From Rhodoblastus sp963804045 (GTDB taxonomy: Bacteria; Pseudomonadota; Alphaproteobacteria; Rhizobiales; Beijerinckiaceae), in NCBI GenBank assembly GCA_963804045.1, contig CAWDOR010000004.1, positions 124,001-188,000 of the forward strand: DNA of 64,000 nucleotides, given 5' to 3'. Numbering within the stretch: the first letter of the stretch is position 1; each line of letters begins with the position of its first letter. Below the pieces are notes generated by a model. It made no database searches. It was not told the DNA's origin and was given only the letters and a program-made list of their open reading frames with translations. Below, in pieces: positions 28,846 to 37,598 of the stretch. Position numbers and translations under genes: made by a program.

Positions 28846-29871
28846 ATGAGTGACATCGTCAAAACCCTGACGGACAAGCGCGTGCGCGACGCCATGAACG
28901 CCCCCGCCGTGACCGTGACCCCCGAAGATTCGGCCCGCCACGCCGCCGAACTGATGATCAAGCTGCGGGTCAGCGGCCTGCCGGTGGTGGACGCCAAGGG
29001 ACGTCCGCTCGGCGTGGTCAGCGAGACGGATTTTCGTTTCGCCGACGCGATCGAACGGCAGAAACAGCGCGAGACCTGGATCAAGATCCTGTCGGGCGGG
29101 CAGGACATGGCCAAGGATTATCTCGACGCTTTGGAGCGCGAGGCCGATCAGGTAAAGCGGATCATGGCCACGCCGGCGATCTGCGTCGACGAGGAGGCCG
29201 GACTGGTCGAAGCGGCGGAATTGATGAGCCAGCGCCGCATCCGCCGTCTGGTGGTGGTGCGCGACGGCAAGGTCTCCGGCGTCGTCACCCGCTCCGGCCT
29301 GCTGCGTTTTTTCGCGCCTCAGACGAAAACGGCGCGCCCGGTTCCCACGCCCGCCGAATTCGACCAGGCGATGGAGGCCGCCGGCCTGCCCGCGCCCAAG
29401 TCCAGCCCCGAGCCCGCCCCCGCGCCGCCGCCGGAAGGCGTCGTCAGCGCCAGCGCGCTGAAAAAACTGGTCGGCGATTTCGAACGGCGCAAATCGGACA
29501 TGAAAACCGAGGCCCAGCGTCAGGCGCAGGACCGCCGCAACGAAGCGGTCAAGGAGCTTTTGCGCGCCAAATATAGCGAAGCCGAGCTGCGGCAATTGAT
29601 GACTCTCGCCCATGAGGCGGCGCGGCGCGGCGAGGCCTCCTGCGTGGCCTTGACCTTTCCCGCCGCGCTTTGCGCCGATGGCGGGCGGACCATCAACCTG
29701 CCCTCGCCGGAATGGCCGGCGAGCCTGCGCGGCAAAGCGGCGGATTTCTTCCTGCTGTGGGAACGGGAGCTAAAACCGCAAGGCTTCGGCCTGTCGGCGC
29801 GCATCGCCACATTCCCCGACGGATTTCCCGGCGACGCGGAATTGTCGTTGGTCTGGGGACGGGAGGGCTGA
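28846..29871 (+). CDS. CBS-pair domain protein with C-terminal extension
   Basis: 341 residues. Two CBS motifs: VRDAMNAPAVTVTPEDSARH to DFRFADAI, and RIMATPAICVDEEAGLVEAA to RSGLLRFFAP. CBS pairs bind adenosyl nucleotides. A Pro/Ala-rich link (about residues 180-205) joins a helical region (KKLVGDFERRKSDMKTEAQR) and a C-terminal domain that I do not recognise (residues ~240-341). No membrane helix is present. It is 79 bp after the transporter with an independent start region. Confidence 0.82.
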   Translation: MSDIVKTLTDKRVRDAMNAPAVTVTPEDSARHAAELMIKLRVSGLPVVDAKGRPLGVVSETDFRFADAIERQKQRETWIKILSGGQDMAKDYLDALEREADQVKRIMATPAICVDEEAGLVEAAELMSQRRIRRLVVVRDGKVSGVVTRSGLLRFFAPQTKTARPVPTPAEFDQAMEAAGLPAPKSSPEPAPAPPPEGVVSASALKKLVGDFERRKSDMKTEAQRQAQDRRNEAVKELLRAKYSEAELRQLMTLAHEAARRGEASCVALTFPAALCADGGRTINLPSPEWPASLRGKAADFFLLWERELKPQGFGLSARIATFPDGFPGDAELSLVWGREG

Positions 29872-30232
29872 CGCCCTTTTTGTCGCGCGGCCCAGGGAAA
29901 CACTCAGGCTTAGCTCCATTTTCATTTATTAAGGTCGCGGCTCAACCTCTCGGCGCGGAAAAGCGTGCTTGTCGCCTTCATTTTTGGCGGCGTGAGGGAT
30001 AAACAATTGAAATTGTCGCTCCATTTTTAGAAATATTCCAAACTGTCATATTGTCTTTGAAAGAGGAGAGGAAAAGAACGAAAACCAGTTTCGGCAAGCG
30101 CGTCCAAAGTAAGGGCTCGAGGCCGCATCGGCGGAGACCCTATATTTTGTGCTGGTTTCGCGGCTAACGCGCGGCTTGCTTAACGCGGTATGATGTTTTA
30201 GCTTATTCATCATACGATGGTGGGAGAGAGAA
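29872..30232. other. Intergenic leader before the fusion porin
   Basis: 361 bp without a gene I can support. It becomes AT-rich from about 29900. The last part holds the inverted repeat listed at 30188-30215 and a GGGAGAGAG ribosome-binding site at 30222-30230. No clear sigma-70 promoter, terminator or TTAA-N7-TTAA box was found. Confidence 0.4.
30188..30215 (+). promoter_or_regulatory. Stem-loop or operator just before the porin ribosome-binding site
   Basis: GTATGATG and CATCATAC form a perfect 8-bp inverted repeat around a 12-nt AT-rich spacer, ending 7 bp before the ribosome-binding site. It could be an operator or a 5'-UTR hairpin that controls translation or stability of the porin mRNA. 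Confidence 0.45.
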
Positions 30233-32226
30233 GTGTCATTCATGCGAAACGATCAGCCAAGGGCCTCTCTTTCGGTTGTGGCGTTGCTCGCCAGTCTTTC
30301 CGGCGCCGCTCAAGCGGCCGACCTGCCGAACCGCAAGGACGCCCCCGCCCTCCCCGAAAGCGGCGATCCCTGGAGCGGCGTTTACTTCGGCGGCCATGTC
30401 GGCCTGGCCTTTGGCCTCAGCGGCTGGACCTCCGGCCCGATGGCGCCGCTTTCGGGAAACTCGCCGGCGGTCGCCCGCGACGGCCAGACCGGGCCGCTCA
30501 ACGGCGGCTTTCAGGCCGGCTATAACAGGCTGATCGGCAAGAACTGGCTGGTCGGCGTCGAAAGCGACATCACCTTCCCCGATACGCAAATCGCCAGCCA
30601 TATCAATGCCGACGGCAGCCAGACCGCAGACGCCGTCGAAATGTACGGCTCGCTTCGCGGCCGCCTCGGTTATGTCAATGGTGTCTGGCTGGTCTACGCC
30701 ACCGGCGGCCTAGCCTATGCCCGCGAGCAAGCAACCAATCAGGGCGGCGCGACCGCCGATCTCAATTATCTCACCCGCTGGGGCTATGCCGCCGGCGCCG
30801 GCGTGGAGTTGAAACTCTCCCCGAACTGGAGCGCCAAGCTCGAATATCTCTACGACGGTTTTGGCCGCTCGCATGTTCTCATGGCCAATGCCGGTCAGAG
30901 CTACAACTCCGACCTGTCGCAACATAATCTCATGCTCGGCTTGAACTATCATTTCGGCGCCGATGACAAGAGCGGCGGCTTTTTTGAAAATATGGACGAT
31001 TGGTCGATCCATGGGCAGACCACGACGGTCTATCAGGCCTCGCTGCCGATGCGCGCCGCCTATACCGGCCCGCAAAGCCTGGGTCCGGGCTATGTCGCCC
31101 GCGACACGGTTTCGACCACTTTGTTCCTTGGCTATCGCATCCAGCCGGGGCTGGAAATCTATTTCAATCCCGAGCCGTTCCAGGGCTTCGGCCTCGACTC
31201 CACCCATGGTCTCGGCGGCTTCGCCAATGGCGAGGCGCAAAAAGGCGGCTTCCCCTTCCCGCATTACAACACTTCACGCCTGTTCCTGCGCGACACCATT
31301 GGACTGGGCGGCGAGCAGGAGGATGTCGACGACGGCCAGAATCAGTTCGCCGGCAAGGTCGATGTCAGCAGGCTCACATTCACCGTCGGGCGCATGTCGG
31401 TCACCGACATTTTCGACCAGAACGCCTACAGCCACGATCCACGCGGGCAGTTCATGAATTTCTCGCTGATGGACGGCGGCGCCTTCGACTATGCCGCCGA
31501 CCAGAAAGGTTACACCTGGGGCGCCGTCGCCGAATTGAACCAGAAGAACTGGGCGGTGCGCGCCGGCTCCTTCCTCGAGCCGACGCTGCCCAATGGCAAT
31601 AATTTCGACACGTCGCTGCGCAGCCTGCAGGAAATCGTCGAAGTTGAGGAGCGCCACACCCTCCTCGACCGGCCGGGCAAGCTGCGCTTCACCAGCTGGA
31701 TCGACTGGGCCAATAGCGGCGATGTTCAGCCAGAATAGTCGCCAATCCCGGCATGATCTGCTCGCTGACGGTGACGACCACCTGCGCCCATCATCTGGAA
31801 TATGGTTTCATCGCCAATCTGGAACAGGCTGTGACCAAGGATATAGGCCTGTTCTCGCGCCTCTCCTGGCGCAATGGCGTCACGACGATCATGGGTTGGA
31901 CCGACATCGATTCCAGCGTCTCGGCGGGCGCGCAGTTCAAAGGCGCGCTCTGGGGTCGCGACCAGGACACGATCGGCGTCGCCGGCGTGGTCAACGGCCT
32001 GTCCAAATCCTACCAGAGCTTCCTCGCCGCCGGCGGCATGGGCATTAATATCGGCGACGGCGCCTTGAACTATTCGGGCGAGAAAATTGTCGAGACTTAT
32101 TACAATATTGGCCTGAACAGCTGGGCGAACCTGAGCCTCGACTATCAATTCGTCGGTTCGCCCGCCTATAATTCCGCGCGCGGCCCCGCCAATATTCTCG
32201 CCGCCCGCTTCCACGCGCAGTTCTGA
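30233..32226 (+). pseudogene. Omp25-like barrel fused to OprB-type carbohydrate porin, one frameshift
   Basis: About 664 residues when joined. A GTG at 30233 (VSFMRNDQPRASLS) fits the ribosome-binding site; ATG 30242 is the alternative. A signal peptide ends SGAAQA, then AADLPNRKD and an Omp25-like barrel to about residue 245 (GLNYHFGADDKSGGFFENMD). An OprB-like porin domain follows (WSIHGQTTTVYQ, SRLFLRDTIGLGGEQ, RLTFTVGRMSVTDIFD). The frame stops at 31738; the rest resumes in another frame (EYGFIANLEQAVTKDIGLFS to FHAQF). One lost base within about 31720-31740 explains it. OprB porins let sugars through the outer membrane. Confidence 0.85.
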
Positions 32227-32235
32227 TAAAATTCC

Positions 32236-32265
32236 CGCGCGGGTCGGCGAGCGCCGATCCGCGCG
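32236..32265 (-). terminator. Terminator between the fusion porin and the acyltransferase gene
   Basis: CGCGCGGGTCGGCG and CGCCGATCCGCGCG pair over 14 bp with one G-T pair and a very short loop. On the minus strand it is followed by GGAATTTTAT, so it mainly ends the minus gene and also lies just after the porin stop. Confidence 0.65.
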
Positions 32266-32280
32266 AGAGGCCAGAATAAC

Positions 32281-35200
32281 TCACGCCGCCGCCGAAGCCG
32301 CCATTTCCGCGGCCATTTTGCTCACTGCGGGATAATCGGTCTTGCCGGAGCCGAGCAGCGGGATCTTGTCCACCACGATCACCTGCGCGGGGAACATCAG
32401 TTCGGTCGCGCCCCGCGCCTTGGCGAAGCCGATGAAATCGCCGCGATTGGCCTTGGCGTTGTCGGTGAACAGAATCGTGCGCTCGCCCTTGCGCGGATCG
32501 GGCTGGGCGACCACCGCCAGCTTGGCGTCGGGCCAGAGCTGGCCCGCCAAAGCCTCCACCGCCGCCAGCGACACCATTTCGCCGCCGATCTTGGCGAAAC
32601 GCTTGGCGCGGCCCTTGATCGCGACAAAGCCCTGGGCGTCCACGGCGACAATGTCGCCGGTGTCGTACCAGCCCTCGGCCGGCGGCTCGAGGACACCAGG
32701 GTTTTCGGCGCGCAGATAGCCCATCATGATATTGGGGCCGCGCACATGCAGGCGTCCGCCCTCGTCAATTCCGGGCACCGGTTCGAGCCTGGCCTCGATC
32801 CCCGGCATCAGCCGGCCCACCGTGCCGAAGCGGTTGAACATGGGCGTGTTGAGGCCGAGCACCGGCGAACATTCGGTGACGCCATAGCCTTCGAGCACGC
32901 GCAGGCCGAATTTCTCCGCATAGGTTTTGCGGGTCGCCTCTTTCACGGCCTCCGCGCCGGCGATGACATAGCGCAGCGAGCGGAAATCATAGGGATGCGC
33001 CGAGCGGGCGTAGCCGGCCAGCAAAGTGTCGGTGCCGAAGAGTATGGTGGCGTTGGAGCCGTAAACCAGTTCCGGCACGATGCGGTAATGCAGCGGCGAG
33101 GGATAGAGATAGACCGGCACGCCCGAGACCAGCGGCAGCAGCAAGCCGCCGGTAAGGCCAAAGCTGTGGAACACCGGGAGAATGTTGAACACCCGGTCCT
33201 GCCGGCCGAAATCGATGCGCGACGCCGCCTGGGCGACATTGGCCATGATGTTGCGATGCGACAGCATCACGCCTTTTGGCGCGCCTTCCGAGCCCGAGGT
33301 GAAGAGAATGGCGGCGGCGCTTTCGGCGTCGGACTCGTGGATCGGTTTTTTCGCCAGCACCATGCCGCGCAGCTTGTCGCGCAGCCCAACCGTTTCCTTG
33401 ACGTCCTCGAGATAGACCAGTTCGACCTGTTCGCCGATCTTTTCGACCAGCCCCTGCAATTTGGCCTTGTCGATAAAACCGCGCGCGGTGACGATTTTCT
33501 TGACCTTGGCCGCCGCGCAGGCCGCGAGAATATTGGCCGGCCCCGAGGTGAAATTGATCATGGCCGGCGGATGATTGGCCGAGCTGAGGCCAAGCAGGGC
33601 CACGGCGGCCGCGTTGGAATTGGGCATCATCAAGCCGATCGGCGCGCCGGCTTCCGCGAGACCGTCCAGTTTTTCGCCGAGCACGCGGGCGCCGATCAGC
33701 AATTTGCCGTAAGAGAGCGTTCCCGCCACCGGGTCTTGCAGGGCGATGCGCGACGTCCCGTGCTTTTCGGCGGCCTGGACCACGGCCTCGAACAGGGTGC
33801 GGTCGGTCGGCGAGGTGCGGAAGATCAGATCGGACATGACCTGATAAAGCGCCGCGCCCGAGGCCATGCGCCGGGCCTTTCCACGCAGATTCTCATCCAC
33901 TTTCAGCTCGACCGGTTCGAGCACGGTCACCTTGACCTTGGTGAACCAGCGGCGCGGCGCCTGTTCGCGCGACAGCCGCGAGAACATGGTGCTTTCCAAT
34001 CCGTCGAGGCGAACAGGCACGACCTTGACTCCGGATTTTTCGGCGATCATGCCGGCGCCGTCATAGACTTTCATCAGCGATCCCGTGACCGTCAGGCGGC
34101 CCTCGGGGAAGATCACCATGGTCGCGCCATTGCGCACTTCCTGGATCAATCCGCGCGTTGCCAGCGGCTTGGTCGGGTCGAGCGGATAGGTGCGGGCGAA
34201 ATGCAGAAAGGGCTTCACCCACCACGCCTCGGCGATGTGGGAATCGATGGCGAAGACCGGCGCGCCGTCGAGCAGCGCGAAGGCCAGGGGCGCGTCGAGG
34301 AAGCTGACATGGTTCAGCGCCACGATGCAATTGGGTCCGGCCTTGGCGAAATTCTCGCGGCCGACCACTTCCAGGCGGTAGAAGGCGCGAAAGACGATGG
34401 AGAGGAAATCGCTCAGCGGATTGGTCGGCAGGTTCCTGAACATCCAGATCGCCGAGAGCGCGCAGGCCGCGCCCATCAGCGCGAACAGGCCGGAAAAGCC
34501 GAAGCCCAAAGCCTGAAGCGCGGCGACGGCGACCGTGCCGACGACGATAAAGGCGGCGTTGAGCACATTGACGCCGGCGACGACACGGGCGCGCCGGTCG
34601 GGATGGGCCCAGGCCTGGGCGGCGGAAAAGCTCGGCACCGCCAGCACGCCGCCGGCGAAAGCCAGGCCGAACAAATCGGCGCCGACCCGCCAGGCGATCG
34701 CATGCTTGAAGAATTCGCCATCGGGCAAAGTCGCGCGCGGGGCGTGACCATGCAGCGCCAGCGCCAGTTCGACCGAGAAAAAGCCCATGGCCAGCGTCGC
34801 CAGAGGCGCAGGCAGCAAGATGATCCGGCCGGCGCAGAGGAAGGCGCCGAGGCCGGAACCGAGCGCCACGGCTATGGCGAAAGCCGCGAGATAGGAGCTG
34901 ACCGCCATTTCGTCGCCGCCGAGCTGCATTTTGACCAGAGGCGGCAGCAGCGACAGCGCTATGGCGCCGAACATCCAGAACAGGCTGACCATGACGCCTG
35001 CGCGCCAAAGCCGCGCGTCATCCCACAGATCGCCAAGCAGGCGGGTGGAGGAACGGAGAATATTCTTCTCGATCTTGAGCTCCGGCGCGGATTCGCCGGT
35101 CGGCGGAATGGCCAGACTGGCGAAATAGCAGAGCGCGGCGATGCCGATCATGGCGAGGGCGAAATTGCCGGGATCGCCGCCGCCGCGCGAGGCGAAGCCG

Positions 35201-35697
35201 CCGGCCAGCGTGCCCAGGAGAATGGCGACAAAGGTCGCGCCTTCGATCAATGCGTTGCCGGCGGGCAATTCGCGCTGCGCCAGATGATCGGGCAGGATGC
35301 CATATTTGATCGGCCCGAACAGGGCGGAAATGCAGCCGAACAGGGCGAGCGCGCAAAACAGCACGGCGATGGAGTCGAGATAGAAGCCGGCGACGCTCAA
35401 GCACGCGGCGAGGATTTCGGTCAGTTTCAGCCGCTGGGCGATTTTCGCCTTGTCGAAACGGTCGGCCATTTCGCCGCCCAGGCCCGACAGCAGGAAGAAG
35501 GGCAGGATGAAAATGCCGCCGGCGAGCGTGATCAGCGATTCCGCCGAGGATGCCGCCGCCGAATCCGCCGCTGGCGCGGCCGCCTTGAACATGATCAGGA
35601 AGATCAGCGAGTTCTTCAGAAAATTGTCGTTGAAAGCCGAAAGGAACTGCGTCCAGAACAGCGGCGCGAATTTGCGTGCGGCCAATAAAGCGAACAT
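32281..35697 (-). CDS. LplT-PlsC-AMP-ligase fusion (lysophospholipid transporter / acyltransferase / acyl-ACP synthetase)
   Basis: 1138 residues from the ATG at 35697, behind GGGAGG; a longer start at 35739 lacks a site. Three parts: an MFS-type transporter (residues ~1-420, starting MFALLAARKFAPLFWTQFLS), a PlsC acyltransferase (NHVSFLDAP with His463, then FPEGRLTV), and an AMP-binding ligase (ILFTSGSEGAPKGVMLSH, YDTGDIVAVD). In enterobacteria LplT and Aas are separate proteins that bring lysophosphatidylethanolamine in and re-acylate it. Here one chain carries all three steps. It is predicted to act at the inner membrane in phospholipid repair. Confidence 0.9.
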   Translation of the reverse strand: MFALLAARKFAPLFWTQFLSAFNDNFLKNSLIFLIMFKAAAPAADSAAASSAESLITLAGGIFILPFFLLSGLGGEMADRFDKAKIAQRLKLTEILAACLSVAGFYLDSIAVLFCALALFGCISALFGPIKYGILPDHLAQRELPAGNALIEGATFVAILLGTLAGGFASRGGGDPGNFALAMIGIAALCYFASLAIPPTGESAPELKIEKNILRSSTRLLGDLWDDARLWRAGVMVSLFWMFGAIALSLLPPLVKMQLGGDEMAVSSYLAAFAIAVALGSGLGAFLCAGRIILLPAPLATLAMGFFSVELALALHGHAPRATLPDGEFFKHAIAWRVGADLFGLAFAGGVLAVPSFSAAQAWAHPDRRARVVAGVNVLNAAFIVVGTVAVAALQALGFGFSGLFALMGAACALSAIWMFRNLPTNPLSDFLSIVFRAFYRLEVVGRENFAKAGPNCIVALNHVSFLDAPLAFALLDGAPVFAIDSHIAEAWWVKPFLHFARTYPLDPTKPLATRGLIQEVRNGATMVIFPEGRLTVTGSLMKVYDGAGMIAEKSGVKVVPVRLDGLESTMFSRLSREQAPRRWFTKVKVTVLEPVELKVDENLRGKARRMASGAALYQVMSDLIFRTSPTDRTLFEAVVQAAEKHGTSRIALQDPVAGTLSYGKLLIGARVLGEKLDGLAEAGAPIGLMMPNSNAAAVALLGLSSANHPPAMINFTSGPANILAACAAAKVKKIVTARGFIDKAKLQGLVEKIGEQVELVYLEDVKETVGLRDKLRGMVLAKKPIHESDAESAAAILFTSGSEGAPKGVMLSHRNIMANVAQAASRIDFGRQDRVFNILPVFHSFGLTGGLLLPLVSGVPVYLYPSPLHYRIVPELVYGSNATILFGTDTLLAGYARSAHPYDFRSLRYVIAGAEAVKEATRKTYAEKFGLRVLEGYGVTECSPVLGLNTPMFNRFGTVGRLMPGIEARLEPVPGIDEGGRLHVRGPNIMMGYLRAENPGVLEPPAEGWYDTGDIVAVDAQGFVAIKGRAKRFAKIGGEMVSLAAVEALAGQLWPDAKLAVVAQPDPRKGERTILFTDNAKANRGDFIGFAKARGATELMFPAQVIVVDKIPLLGSGKTDYPAVSKMAAEMAASAAA

Positions 35698-35820
35698 CAA
35701 TGCCTCCCGAAAGGCGGTAAAATGCGACGCAAAACGCAAAGAAATTCTTGACGCTACGTCGCCAGGGAATCGCTTTCGGCGGGCGAAAGCGATCCTGGTT
35801 AACGAATTGTCACAATTTCC

Positions 35821-36090
35821 TTACTTTCCCACTTCCATCAGCAGGCGCTCGGTCTTGGCTTCCTCGATGCGATTCACCAGTTTTCCGGCCTCATGCATGT
35901 CGCGGGCGGTCTTGGTGACCGAGACGCAGCTTTGCACCAGCATGACCACGCCCATGGCGAGATAGGATTTTGTCCAAAGGTCGACCGGCAGGAAGTAAAT
36001 TCCGGCGGCGACCATGAAAAAGGCCAGACCGAAAGTGGCGTAAGTAAAAGTCACCCATGACGAGGAATGGGGTAGAGCATTCTGGTTCAT
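35821..36090 (-). CDS. YiaA/YiaB-family small inner-membrane protein
   Basis: 89 residues with two membrane helices (about residues 12-32, WVTFTYATFGLAFFMVAAGI, and 38-58, WTKSYLAMGVVMLVQSCVSV), then a cytoplasmic helix EAGKLVNRIEEAKTERLL. This is the YiaA/YiaB two-helix pattern. The family is unassigned. It lies 28 bp after the PspA-like gene and is probably co-transcribed, under the TetR operators at 36821-36890. Confidence 0.85.
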   Translation of the reverse strand: MNQNALPHSSSWVTFTYATFGLAFFMVAAGIYFLPVDLWTKSYLAMGVVMLVQSCVSVTKTARDMHEAGKLVNRIEEAKTERLLMEVGK

Positions 36091-36118
36091 GGCGAAACTC
36101 CTTGTCTTTCGATTTGTT

Positions 36119-36805
36119 TCAGGCGGCGTTTTTGGCTTTCAGGCGATTCAGAACATCTTCGGCGCTGGGGCGCAAACGCGGACCGCAGCCGTTTTCGCCG
36201 AGTTTTTCGGCCAGTTTTTCCGGGCTGCGCTCGGCGTCGAGTTCGGCCAGCGCCTGTTCGGCGTCATCGGCAAGGCTGTTGCGCGCATTGAGCCGCGACA
36301 GGGTGGCCTCGGCTTCGGAAAAATCGGAACGGAACGGGTTTTCAGCCTGCGAGGCCCGGCGCAACTGACGAAGCGAGTCGCGCGCGCGGACCAGATGGCG
36401 GCCACGGTTGAGTTCTGCAAGCCGCGCTTCGGACGCCTTCAGCCGCGCGCGCATTTTCGCGCCTTCGGCCTCATAGCCGTCGCAGGCGCGACGGCTGGCG
36501 TCGCGGTCGGCTTCGAGATCGGCGAGCAGGCCGGCGGTCTCCAGCGCCAGATCGTCGCGTCCCTGTTTCAACGCCGCGCCCGCGCGGCTTTCCAGGTCGG
36601 CGATCTGAGCGTCAAGCGTCTCCAGGCGACGCTTTTCCGCCTGGTGCTGGGCGTGGGCAAGCGCTGTGGCCTTCTTGGCCTCAGCCAGGGCGGCGGCGCA
36701 ATCGCGGATCTGCTGGTCAAGCAGGACAAGGGCGTTGGCGTCGGCGAATGTTTCCTCGGCCTGATGGGCGCGGGCGCGAAACAAAGTCACAAAAAGCTTG
36801 AACAT
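36119..36805 (-). CDS. PspA/IM30-family membrane stress protein
   Basis: 228 residues from the ATG at 36805 (MFKLFVTLFRARAHQAEETF); the upstream in-frame sequence runs through the operators and is not coding. A short amphipathic start precedes long coiled-coil segments (ALAEAKKATALAHAQHQAEK, then ARLKASEARLAELN), the ESCRT-III-like PspA layout. PspA proteins bind and seal stressed inner membranes. The usual Psp partners B and C are absent; YiaA/B and a TetR-type regulator take their place. Confidence 0.85.
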   Translation of the reverse strand: MFKLFVTLFRARAHQAEETFADANALVLLDQQIRDCAAALAEAKKATALAHAQHQAEKRRLETLDAQIADLESRAGAALKQGRDDLALETAGLLADLEADRDASRRACDGYEAEGAKMRARLKASEARLAELNRGRHLVRARDSLRQLRRASQAENPFRSDFSEAEATLSRLNARNSLADDAEQALAELDAERSPEKLAEKLGENGCGPRLRPSAEDVLNRLKAKNAA

Positions 36806-36820
36806 GGGAAACTCCGTGCT

Positions 36821-36890
36821 ATGAACAACGTTCATCGTCTTTGTAGCGATGTTTTGAATGGCGTTCAAGTCTTTTTTGAACACCGTTCAT
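36821..36890. promoter_or_regulatory. Three phased 15-bp TetR-type operators
   Basis: ATGAACAACGTTCAT (36821-36835), TTGAATGGCGTTCAA (36854-36868) and TTGAACACCGTTCAT (36876-36890) share the pattern WTGAAYNNCGTTCAW. Start-to-start distances are 33 and 22 bp, whole multiples of 11, so all three face the same side of the DNA. They lie between the PspA-like gene and the divergent TetR gene, overlapping the likely promoters of both. Confidence 0.75.
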
Positions 36891-36913
36891 CGCAGGCGGG
36901 AACATGGTAAAAA

Positions 36914-37510
36914 ATGAGTAAAATCGAGGAAAAACGTGCGAGTCAGCGCGAGGCGCTGATCGAGGCGGCGGAACACACGATTGCGGAACAGGGGCTGGCG
37001 GCGCTGAAAGCCCGGAATCTCGCCACCGCCGTCGGCGTGTCGCTGGGCGGCGTTTACAATCTGGTCGGCGATCTCGACGAACTAATCCTGCTGGCGTCCT
37101 TGCGCACACTCGGTCGGCTCGATGAGAGCCTGGCGCCGCCGGCGGAAGCGCGCACGCCCGAAGATCGGCTGGCGGCGATCGCCCTCGCCTATGCGCGGTT
37201 CGCCCGCGACAATCTGCTATTGTGGCGCGCCCTGTTCGAGCATCGGCTGGCGCCGGGAAAAGACCTGCCCGACTGGCAGGCCCAGGCGCAGCTCAAACTC
37301 TTCGCTCATCTCGCCGAACCCTTGCGCCAACTGGCTCCCCAGCAAAGCGAGGCCGAGCGCGCCCTGCTCGCCCGCACCTGGTTTTCCGCCGTTCATGGCG
37401 TGGTTCTGTTGGGGCTGGAGGAAAAGCTTGTCGCGGTGCCCCAGGCTGAGCTGGAACGGCAGATCGCGCGCATGGTCCGCGCGCTTTGCGCCGGAGCGCG
37501 ACAGGGCTGA
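36914..37510 (+). CDS. TetR/AcrR-family transcriptional regulator
   Basis: 198 residues. The N-terminal helix-turn-helix is ALIEAAEHTIAEQGLAALKA, then LATAVGVSLGGVYNLVGDLD. The C-terminal domain has FSAVHGVVLLGLEEK, the WHG-type motif of a TetR sub-group. It is divergent from the PspA/YiaA genes and starts 24 bp after the last operator, so it probably represses itself and them. The inducer is unknown; membrane-active compounds are a guess. Confidence 0.88.
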   Translation: MSKIEEKRASQREALIEAAEHTIAEQGLAALKARNLATAVGVSLGGVYNLVGDLDELILLASLRTLGRLDESLAPPAEARTPEDRLAAIALAYARFARDNLLLWRALFEHRLAPGKDLPDWQAQAQLKLFAHLAEPLRQLAPQQSEAERALLARTWFSAVHGVVLLGLEEKLVAVPQAELERQIARMVRALCAGARQG

Positions 37511-37598
37511 CGAAACCGTAATTTGGCGCTTGATTGTGCGGCGCACGCCAGCGCATAAGCGAAAAACCGGGCAACAAGAAAACTTGGGAGTGGGGAAT

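Noticed and set aside
32746..35688. Plus-strand open frame of 980 codons
   Set aside because: Antisense to the LplT-PlsC-Aas gene, whose three domains are beyond doubt; no motif of its own.
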